Part shown: piece by piece, positions 1-6,614 of the stretch
Numbering within the stretch: the first letter of the stretch is position 1
How the letters are laid out: every line of letters begins with the position of its first letter
NCBI GenBank assembly: GCA_905373565.1
Contig: CAJPTT010000081.1
Location: 1 to 8,635, forward strand
Direction: 5' to 3'
DNA from: an uncultured Treponema sp.
Lineage (GTDB): Bacteria > Spirochaetota > Spirochaetia > Treponematales > Treponemataceae
DNA length: 8,635 nucleotides
Program-made: the position numbers and the translations under genes
Notes under the pieces: generated by a model
Database searches by the model: none
What the model saw: the letters and a program-made list of their open reading frames with translations, nothing else
Told to the model about the DNA's origin: nothing

Positions 1-558
1 GAACCTGATTCTTCTGCAATCTTCTGCGTTACGGTGTTTGAGGTTACTAACGTTGCTTTGCCGTCGCCTGTTGCGGTTGTAAGGTTTTTGATTACCTCAT
101 CGGTTTTGCCGAGCGTTTGCCCGATGGAGGCGATGTTAGCAACCATTTCTTCTACCGAAGAAGAGGATTGCGCAACGCTCGCCGCCTGTGTTTCGATGCT
201 GGTATTTAACTGCTTAATGGTGCGAACAATTTCTTCGACGGTTGCTGCTGTTTCGGTCATATTTGATACAAGTTCAGCGCCGACATCTTCCATTGTGCCG
301 GCATTTACACCCACCGCTTGAATTGCTGTGCCTATTTTCTCTATTGTAGTACTTCCTGAGTTATCCAGAATATAACATTCCCCTGTCTTACCGACTACAA
401 TACCGTCAATTTGATCGGATAGCCACGATGCTAAAATCCCCATCGCCAGCACATCCGTTATGTTATTATTGTCATCGTATACCGGTATAGCTAATATTAG
501 GATCATTTTGTCTTGTAGCACGAGAATGAAACGATTCTGTTACAAATCTTCCTCCTTT
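1..558 (-). pseudogene. Relic of a second methyl-accepting chemotaxis receptor, 3' end beyond window
   Basis: Read on the minus strand, this stretch is a damaged paralogue of the receptor immediately upstream. From about 555 one frame gives FVTESFHSR, matching FVTESYISR of the intact gene. The similarity then moves to another frame near 505-515, where it gives AIPVYDD and GIVVGKTGECYIL of the Cache domain. That frame is closed on its 5' side by a TAA at 540-542 and stays open to position 1. Around 345-360 the Cache text jumps directly to the segment after HAMP (STTIEKIGTAIQAV), so the rest of the Cache domain, TM2 and HAMP are missing. The signalling helix follows, including SSSVEEMVAN, a likely methylation region. 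There is no start codon with a ribosome site and no TM1. An ATG at 506 could in principle start a soluble fragment, but nothing supports it. I infer decay after tandem duplication. Confidence 0.82.
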
Positions 559-568
559 TAGAAGTTGC

Positions 569-2704
569 CTATACTTTAAATTTACTAACTTCTCCTGCAA
601 GATTGTCTATACTTTGCTTATTTTGCAAGGTAATATCATTTACTTCCTGTACCGCATTGTTAATTTGTACTGCACCGGAAGACATTTCATTCATACCTTT
701 TTTAATGATTTCGGTAATATTTTCAAGTTTGTGCATTTCATCAGCAACGCGCTTCCCTCCTTTGAGCATTTCAGCCGAGCGATCGCTAACATCAACCGTG
801 ATGGTGTTAATGTCTCTAATTGCAATGAGCACTTCTTTACTGCCGTTCTCCTGCTCCCGCATGGCTTCAGTGAGGCGGTTACTCATATTTTTAACTTGTT
901 CGGAAAGACTGTATATTGCGTTGAATTTTGATTCAACCGTTTTTGCTGAATTGGATAACGTTTCAATTTCGCTGCTTAAATTTTTGAGCGTTGTAGTAAT
1001 TGTTTTCCCCTGTGCACTGGATTCTTCAGCAAGTTTACGGATTTCATCAGCAACAACAGCAAAGCCTTTTCCTGCTTCTCCGGCATGGGCAGCCTCTATT
1101 GCTGCATTCATGGCGAGTAAATTCGTCTGTGAAGCAATGTGTTGAATAACGCTGCTTGCTTCCATAAGGCTGCCTGATTCTTCAGCTATTTTTTGAGTAA
1201 TGCTGTGCGAGGTAAGCAGCGTTTCTTTTCCGTCTGAAGTAGCTGAGGCGAGATTTCTAACAACATCGTCGGTTTTTTGCAGTGTTTCGGTAATGGAAGC
1301 AATATTAGCAACCATTTCTTCTATAGCAGAAGAAGATTCGCTTACACTTGAGGATTGCGATTCGATACTGTCATTGAGCTGCTTTATGGTTTGAATAATT
1401 TCTACGATAGTTGCATTTGTTTCAGTTACGCTGGACGCTTGACTTACGGTTTGCCCTTGGATATGTTCAACATTTTCACTTATTTGGTAAATTGCAGTAG
1501 CGGTTTCCGTCATATTACTTGCAAGTGTTGTACCGATGTCTTTCATCACAATGGTATCATCTTCAATAGCTTTAATTGAAGTACTGATTTTTTCCATAGT
1601 TTGATTAAAATAATCCGATAAAAGCGTTACTTCATCGTTACTGATAAGCGGCAGCCGGGTTCTTAGGTCTCCGTCTCCTTGTGCAATAGCTAATAAAGCG
1701 GTAACAACTTTCTGCACCGGCAGTACCATTTTCTGCGCAATAATAAATACAAAAATAAGTGTAGCTATAATGAAAAATAATCCCGCTAAGCTCATGGAAT
1801 ATTGTAATACCGTTAGCGTATCCATGAATTCACCGATAGGAGCTCTTACAAACACTTTCCAGCCTGTTGTCTGCATAGTTGCATGACATGCAATATTATT
1901 CTTTCCGTAAAGGGTATAGTATCCTATTTCCGGTTCTTTTTGTTCCATCGCTTTTTTTGCATATTGAGCTATGGAAGCAAAAGTAGTATCTGTTTTCGCA
2001 GATTCTTGGAAATTATCCTGTTTTTTCACTAAATCTGTGTTTGGATGCGCAATTGTTTTTCCGTTAAGACCTAGAATAAAACAATTCCCTGTTTTCCCTA
2101 TGACAATGTGTCCAATATCTTCAGAAAGCCTTGTTGCTAATGTATCTGCTGATAAAACGCCGGCAATTCTATTATCAAATCCATAAATAGGAACTGAAAT
2201 GGTATTTACTAAAGTATTATCAGTGCGTGAAATATATGATTCGGTAACAAAAAATTCACCGGCAGCAGCTTTTTGAAACCACTCTCTGTCTTTAACCTGA
2301 ATTGCTCTGCCGTCAAAAACATAGCAGTTACCCTCTAAATCCGTTATGTTGAATTCTGTTATACGGTTATTAAAAGCCGCTTGCTCTTTTAACCGCTCTA
2401 TTTTTTCCGCATACGGGATATTCGGATCCCGTAATAATGATGAACGCGCCACCCCTTCTACAAAACCGACAAAAGCCATAACTTTTGCATCAATAATCTC
2501 TGCCGTATCAAGCGCTTTGTCTTTTAGATGGACTTCAATTTTTTCTAAAACCGCTTTACGTCCGATGAGTGTACCGATAATTCCCTGTGATACTACCACA
2601 ACAAGCACTAAACAACCGAAAATCAATAATAATTTTTTTCGAATGGAAAAAATCTTTCTTGTCTGTTGTGTTCCTGCAGCAGTATTTCTATGTTGTTGGC
2701 TCAT
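569..2704 (-). CDS. Methyl-accepting chemotaxis protein with dCache sensor domain
   Basis: This 711-residue inner-membrane receptor would bind a ligand outside the cell and control CheA through CheW. Visible in order: a basic N-terminus, TM1 (about 24-47), a periplasmic double-Cache domain (about 48-300), TM2 (about 304-326), HAMP (about 327-380) and a long coiled-coil signalling domain (about 395-690). The conserved hairpin tip includes NAAIEAAHAGEAGKGFAVVA (533-552). In the distal-membrane Cache module REWF (140-143), Y157 and D187 match most of the dCache amino-acid motif (R-x-W-Y, Y, D), but the aromatic expected five residues before the Arg is I135. SSAIEEMVAN (458-467) fits a methylation site. 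The C-terminus (KFKV) lacks a CheR/CheB-binding pentapeptide. The ATG has a GGGAG ribosome site about 10 bases upstream. The receptor assignment is firm, the ligand is unknown. Confidence 0.96.
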   Translation of the reverse strand: MSQQHRNTAAGTQQTRKIFSIRKKLLLIFGCLVLVVVVSQGIIGTLIGRKAVLEKIEVHLKDKALDTAEIIDAKVMAFVGFVEGVARSSLLRDPNIPYAEKIERLKEQAAFNNRITEFNITDLEGNCYVFDGRAIQVKDREWFQKAAAGEFFVTESYISRTDNTLVNTISVPIYGFDNRIAGVLSADTLATRLSEDIGHIVIGKTGNCFILGLNGKTIAHPNTDLVKKQDNFQESAKTDTTFASIAQYAKKAMEQKEPEIGYYTLYGKNNIACHATMQTTGWKVFVRAPIGEFMDTLTVLQYSMSLAGLFFIIATLIFVFIIAQKMVLPVQKVVTALLAIAQGDGDLRTRLPLISNDEVTLLSDYFNQTMEKISTSIKAIEDDTIVMKDIGTTLASNMTETATAIYQISENVEHIQGQTVSQASSVTETNATIVEIIQTIKQLNDSIESQSSSVSESSSAIEEMVANIASITETLQKTDDVVRNLASATSDGKETLLTSHSITQKIAEESGSLMEASSVIQHIASQTNLLAMNAAIEAAHAGEAGKGFAVVADEIRKLAEESSAQGKTITTTLKNLSSEIETLSNSAKTVESKFNAIYSLSEQVKNMSNRLTEAMREQENGSKEVLIAIRDINTITVDVSDRSAEMLKGGKRVADEMHKLENITEIIKKGMNEMSSGAVQINNAVQEVNDITLQNKQSIDNLAGEVSKFKV

Positions 2705-2744
2705 ACTAAAATTGCTCCCTTTTATCTGTGAGTTTTATACTATT

Positions 2745-2773
2745 AGTGTACAACGAAAAAATGCTGTCTGCAA
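2745..2773 (-). promoter_or_regulatory. Candidate sigma70-type promoter for the chemoreceptor
   Basis: On the minus strand TTGCAG (2773-2768) and TACACT (2750-2745) are separated by 17 bases. Transcription would start near 2738, leaving a leader of roughly 30 bases that contains the GGGAG ribosome site. The -35 match is weak (three of six), so this is only a candidate. Confidence 0.35.
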
Positions 2774-2848
2774 GCTATTACATTGCATCATGTCCGGTAT
2801 CAGCAATCATCAATCAGATTGAACTGTATCTGTAAGCAATACGGTAGT

Positions 2849-2872
2849 TGGCGATTTACATTAAAATTGCCA
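2849..2872. promoter_or_regulatory. Operator-like inverted repeat overlapping the ATPase promoter -35
   Basis: TGGCGATTT (2849-2857) and AAATTGCCA (2864-2872) are inverted copies separated by 6 bases, with one non-Watson-Crick position out of nine. The right half covers the -35 hexamer TTGCCA (2867-2872) of the plus-strand promoter. A DNA-binding dimer here would block RNA polymerase, so an operator is the simplest reading. It lies upstream of the predicted transcript start, so an RNA hairpin role is unlikely. No regulator can be named. Confidence 0.42.
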
Positions 2873-2895
2873 GACCGGACAAATCCTGTTATACT
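2867..2895 (+). promoter_or_regulatory. Sigma70-type promoter predicted to give a leaderless mRNA
   Basis: TTGCCA (2867-2872), a 17-base spacer and TATACT (2890-2895) match the sigma70 consensus well (four of six and five of six). Only six bases separate the -10 box from the ATG at 2902. The expected initiation point, about seven bases after the -10 box, falls on or next to that ATG. There is no purine-rich ribosome site before the ATG. Together these predict a transcript that begins at the start codon. Confidence 0.68.
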
Positions 2896-2901
2896 TACCC
2901 T

Positions 2902-4524
2902 ATGAGTATTCCACGAAAGCTGCCGATCGGCATACAGAGTTTTAAGGTATTACGGAATGACCGTTATCTCTATGTAGATAAGACGAAGTATATCACTCAA
3001 TTAGTAACAAGCAGTCGTGTTTATTTTCTCAGTCGCCCGCGCCGGTTTGGAAAAAGCCTCTTTCTTTCAACATTATCTGCGTACTTTCTCGGAAAAAAAG
3101 AGCTGTTCAAAGGACTATACCTTGAAAAGGCTGAGGAAGAACAAGCAGTATTGGAAAACAGAGCCGCATGGCAGGAATATCCAGTGCTTTATCTTGACTT
3201 TAATATCGGAAAATATACGGATAGCGGTGCCTTAAATGAGCGGCTGCATGTTATGTTATCTGAAGCAGAGTCTTTATATGGTATTTCGACATCGAAAGAA
3301 GCGCAACCGTTTTTTGCTTCACGCTTTGAAAAACTCCTGAAAGGAGCATACCTGCAAACCGGCAAGCAAGTAGTGATTCTGGTAGACGAATACGATAAGC
3401 CCCTCTTACAAACGATGGGCGTAAATGAGGCCTTGAATGAGCAATACCGAAACGAACTCAAGGCATTTTATTCCGTCATTAAAACCTGCGATGAATATAT
3501 CCGCTTTGCCTTTTTAACCGGTGTTACCAAATTCAGCAAGATTAGTATTTTTAGCGATTTAAATAATCTCCGGGATATATCGCTGGAAAAACACTATGCG
3601 GGCATTTGCGGAATAACCCAAAAAGAATTGGAAGCAAATTTTCAACCTGAAATACAAGCGCTTGCCGATGAGCAAAAGTTAACCTATCAGGAAACATTGA
3701 TCGCTTTACAGCAATGGTATGACGGATACTGTTTTGCACCTGCAGCTGATGGTATGTATAATCCGTTTAGTCTATTAAATGCGTTTGCGAAGGAAAGATT
3801 CGGAAGTTACTGGTTTGAAACGGGAACCCCGACATTTTTAGTGAATTTTCTTAAAGAAGCACACTACTTTATTCCCGACTTGGATGGAAATGTTGAGTTG
3901 GATGAATCGGGATTACAAACCTATCGGGCTGTGGCGCAAGATGCATTACCTATTCTCTTTCAGGCCGGTTATTTGACCATAAAAGAGTACATAAGCGATC
4001 TGAGACTCTACCGGCTCGGCTTTCCGAATGATGAAGTACGATATGGCTTTTTGGAGAATCTGCTGCCTGCGTATTCCGATGTACCGTTCGGTCAAACAGG
4101 TGTATGGGTAGGACGCTTTGTACAAGATATCCGCAAGGGTGATGTGAACGGCTTTATGGAACGGATGCGGTCGCTTATCGCCAGTATCTCGTATGACAAC
4201 TTTAGCAGTAAAGAGCTGAAATTGCGGGAGCAAAACTACCAGACAGCAGTGTATCTGATCTTTGCGCTGATGGGGCAGTTTGTACAGACGGAAGAGCATT
4301 GCTCTAAAGGCAGAATAGACTGCATAGTGCATACAGCGGACAATGTTTATCTTTTTGAGTTTAAGCTGAGCGGTAATGGCAGTGCGGAAGATGCAATCGG
4401 GCAGATCAAAGAGGGTACCTACGCCGCAAAGTATAAGATGAGCGGGAAGAAGATTGTGCTGATTGGGACGAGTTTTAGCGAAGAAACAAGGACGATTAAG
4501 GATTGGAAAGTAGAACAGCTATGA
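2902..4524 (+). CDS. AAA-ATPase-like protein with C-terminal PD-(D/E)XK nuclease domain (DUF1703 family)
   Basis: The 540-residue product belongs to the AAA-ATPase-like/PD-(D/E)XK family 9 proteins, which are common and often multicopy in treponemes, Bacteroidetes and Clostridia, with no settled function. The family-typical N-terminus (LPIGIQSFK, YLYVDKTKYI) leads to a variant Walker A, SRPRRFGKS (44-52), with K51. A Walker B, VILVDEYDKP (158-167), follows, then a sensor-like strand FLTGVTKFSK (204-213). The C-terminal nuclease core shows GRID (470-473), EFK (486-488) and Q501, so the D, E-x-K and Q positions are all kept. I place the start at ATG 2902 because the promoter points to it and MSIPRKLPIGIQ is the usual beginning. 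A TTG at 2848 in the same frame lies upstream of that promoter. The gene runs divergently from the chemoreceptor and stops 34 bases before the next gene. No partner gene suggests a specific pathway. Confidence 0.92.
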   Translation: MSIPRKLPIGIQSFKVLRNDRYLYVDKTKYITQLVTSSRVYFLSRPRRFGKSLFLSTLSAYFLGKKELFKGLYLEKAEEEQAVLENRAAWQEYPVLYLDFNIGKYTDSGALNERLHVMLSEAESLYGISTSKEAQPFFASRFEKLLKGAYLQTGKQVVILVDEYDKPLLQTMGVNEALNEQYRNELKAFYSVIKTCDEYIRFAFLTGVTKFSKISIFSDLNNLRDISLEKHYAGICGITQKELEANFQPEIQALADEQKLTYQETLIALQQWYDGYCFAPAADGMYNPFSLLNAFAKERFGSYWFETGTPTFLVNFLKEAHYFIPDLDGNVELDESGLQTYRAVAQDALPILFQAGYLTIKEYISDLRLYRLGFPNDEVRYGFLENLLPAYSDVPFGQTGVWVGRFVQDIRKGDVNGFMERMRSLIASISYDNFSSKELKLREQNYQTAVYLIFALMGQFVQTEEHCSKGRIDCIVHTADNVYLFEFKLSGNGSAEDAIGQIKEGTYAAKYKMSGKKIVLIGTSFSEETRTIKDWKVEQL

Positions 4525-4558
4525 TACAAACTCAATCCCGTTTTTCGTGGCGGAGAAT

Positions 4559-6613
4559 ATGTTTGAAAATATGAGTCCGATAATAATGCATCAGATAAAC
4601 GGAGCGGCGTATTGCTGTCTTGCTTCGGGGATGGAGCCGCGTGCTTTTGCGCATTCGGCTGTTACCGATTATCTTCACGACGCCTGTTTGCGTATTGCGC
4701 CTGACGGGACGGTGCAGGAGTTTTATCTTAACGAGACCCTTACGTTTTTTAATGCGGAAACAGGACGGGAAGAGGTTGGGATTGTACTCCCGCTGCGGGA
4801 AGCGCACCTGCTTATCGGCTTGGCTTGTCCCGATACAGAGAATGCTGCTGCCGGTGCGTTCTGCGATCCGCAGGCGTTTTTTCGTGCTGAGGCTGTATTA
4901 CGAAAGCTGTACCGGCTTTTTTCTTGTTTCCTTACTGCGTATAAGCAAGGCGCAGTAAGCGAAGCTTTTTTCCGAGCAGCTATGTCTGCCCCCTTGTGTT
5001 TGCTGATCGAGGGAGGAACAGACGGCGGCGCTCAAGACCTTATCGTGCTTCCGCCTCGATTAGCGCTCCGCTGCGTTACTGCCGAAACCGCGGCGGCGCT
5101 CCGCTTCCATTATCCGTGGGTACATCTTGATGCGGAACGAGTGCTGCTTGACGATGCTGCGTCCTTTTTCTTAGCAGCACTCAGCTATGCCTGCATCACC
5201 GGAGCGCTGCCTTTTAACAGCGCTGCCGTCCCGTTTGCAGCGGTAGACGGGGATGACTTTTGCGCCAACGGTGCGACGGAACAGCTTGTGCAGAATATAC
5301 GGGACGGCGTGTATGTGCCGGTTGAACTCCGCTGTCCGGCGCTGTGTCCGCAGTTTGCGCGGCTTATCAATGGCGGGTTAGCCATAGCTGCGGGGCAGGG
5401 GAGTGCTAAAACTACAGGACAGCTTGGTAGTGTCGAAGCCGCCGCATATAAGAGCATCGGTATTGAAAAAACTGCGGGCGGCGGTATAATGCCTAACTGC
5501 CGCGCTGCGCCGCTCCTGCCGCTTGTAGAACAGCTTTGCAGCTATTGCGATGAATCGCTGTTGCTCTTCGCCGGTATACAGGCGGACGAAGTGCCGGCGC
5601 AGCAGCCGGACACGCAGAAGGCAGGTGTGCAGGAGCAAGCGGCGCCACCCAAAGAGGCTGAGGTACAGGCAGCTGAGGATTCAGCGCAACAGGCGGCGCT
5701 TGAGGCTTTTATTCAAACAGCGAGGAAACGCATCAGCCGCAAGCGCTTTATTAGACGGAACTTCGGTAAAATTGCGGCAGCGGCGGTACTGTGTGCCGTG
5801 CTTATTGCCGTAACGGCAGCGGTTGTAGTGCATCTCCGTAAACCGCCTGAAACGGCAGGTATGTCAGCGGAAGCGGTGATACGCGGTTTTTATACCGCCG
5901 TCGGAACACTCGATCAAACGATAACCGGCGCTTATACCAAAAACAAAGCCGCTGCCTTATACGACGGTCTGATGGTACATTTGTATGTAACCGGCAAAAC
6001 ACGCGAGGCCTATGAGCGCAAAAAAATTTATTACACGCCTCAGGAGTTCTTCAACCTCTGTGAATCTGCGCGGAGTGCCGATGTCGTACCTGCTGCTGAT
6101 ACCGTACCCGCTGCTGATGCAGCAACGGGGATGAATGCCGCCGGAAGTCCGGCTGCGAGTGCTTCGCCGGAGCAGGAACAAGCGCGCGATATGGAAGCTC
6201 GCCTCATTCGCTATAAAAAAGCGGTGATCAAATCGCTGGGCGGAGGTTCCGTCTACGGTATTTCCGGCTTGGAGATTGCTCCCGCTGCCCGGACCGGCTG
6301 GTTTGACGTGAGGTTTTATCACTGGCTGCCGATTTTTTCATCGGAAGAGGCTGAAGCGGTGGCAAAGGCTATGGAAAAAGCGCTTGAATTTTCTGCAAAC
6401 GATCCCGATACGGAACTTTCGGAGCGGAACGCCTTTCCCGTACAGGTACTCTATAAGCATGACAGGGTACAGGTCATATCGGTTAAGGGCAGCTTTTTTA
6501 TCGGGGCAATCGAATCGGCGGAAAGTAAGGTTGCCGCTGCATCGAGCAATGCGCTGCTCGAAGATTGTGCATTACCGCCCGCGGACAGGCCGGCCTATTT
6601 GAAAGGATTGTAA
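4559..6613 (+). CDS. Single-pass membrane protein of unknown function with degenerate kinase-like cytoplasmic region
   Basis: I do not recognise this 684-residue protein as a named family. Numbered from ATG 4559, there is a cytoplasmic part (1-340), an Ala/Gln/Pro/Glu-rich linker (about 341-381), a strongly basic stretch RKRISRKRFIRR (389-400), one membrane span (about 404-425) and an outer part (426-684) interrupted by an Ala/Pro-rich insert (about 507-543). The positive-inside rule puts the C-terminal half outside the cytoplasm. Residues 197-220 resemble the alpha-F region of protein kinases: DDAASFFLAALSYA, then TGALPF. DGVYVPVELRCP follows at about 249-260. No glycine loop, HRD or DFG is visible, and LPPRLALR (164-171) sits where an activation segment would begin, so at most a pseudokinase is inferred. 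The start is uncertain: GTG 4547, ATG 4559 (GGAG only three bases before) and ATG 4571 are all possible. The stop lies one base before the tgt ATG, which indicates co-transcription. Codons are markedly GC- and Ala-rich compared with the upstream genes. Confidence 0.8.
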   Translation: MFENMSPIIMHQINGAAYCCLASGMEPRAFAHSAVTDYLHDACLRIAPDGTVQEFYLNETLTFFNAETGREEVGIVLPLREAHLLIGLACPDTENAAAGAFCDPQAFFRAEAVLRKLYRLFSCFLTAYKQGAVSEAFFRAAMSAPLCLLIEGGTDGGAQDLIVLPPRLALRCVTAETAAALRFHYPWVHLDAERVLLDDAASFFLAALSYACITGALPFNSAAVPFAAVDGDDFCANGATEQLVQNIRDGVYVPVELRCPALCPQFARLINGGLAIAAGQGSAKTTGQLGSVEAAAYKSIGIEKTAGGGIMPNCRAAPLLPLVEQLCSYCDESLLLFAGIQADEVPAQQPDTQKAGVQEQAAPPKEAEVQAAEDSAQQAALEAFIQTARKRISRKRFIRRNFGKIAAAAVLCAVLIAVTAAVVVHLRKPPETAGMSAEAVIRGFYTAVGTLDQTITGAYTKNKAAALYDGLMVHLYVTGKTREAYERKKIYYTPQEFFNLCESARSADVVPAADTVPAADAATGMNAAGSPAASASPEQEQARDMEARLIRYKKAVIKSLGGGSVYGISGLEIAPAARTGWFDVRFYHWLPIFSSEEAEAVAKAMEKALEFSANDPDTELSERNAFPVQVLYKHDRVQVISVKGSFFIGAIESAESKVAAASSNALLEDCALPPADRPAYLKGL
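6086..6121 (+). repeat. Two tandem 18-base units inside the membrane-protein gene
   Basis: Positions 6086-6103 and 6104-6121 are near-identical 18-base units that begin GTACC and share GCTGCTGAT. They encode VPAADT then VPAADA in the Ala/Pro-rich outer insert. The unit is in frame, so gain or loss would only change linker length. Confidence 0.7.
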
Positions 6614-6614
6614 T

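Noticed and set aside
548..561. Consensus AAGGAGG ribosome site (minus strand) before the receptor relic
   Set aside because: The codons that follow give no usable start. A TTG at suitable distance is followed at once by TAA, so it does not rescue the relic.
603..1145. A 180-codon plus-strand open frame opposite the chemoreceptor
   Set aside because: It is antisense to the well-supported signalling domain and its Ser/Ala/Cys-rich product is a typical shadow of coiled-coil coding sequence. It has no ribosome site or recognisable motif.
2848..2901. TTG start that would add 18 residues to the ATPase-nuclease
   Set aside because: The added residues lie across the palindrome and promoter boxes and upstream of the predicted transcript start. 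The family-typical N-terminus begins at ATG 2902.
4520..4525. TATGAT as a -10 box for the membrane-protein gene
   Set aside because: No -35 hexamer of reasonable quality lies 16-18 bases upstream, and the box overlaps the stop codon of the preceding gene, so read-through transcription is equally likely.
5957..6322. A 121-codon minus-strand open frame within the membrane-protein gene
   Set aside because: It is antisense to a coherent reading frame with a clear membrane span. It has an Arg/Ser-rich composition expected of a GC-rich shadow.
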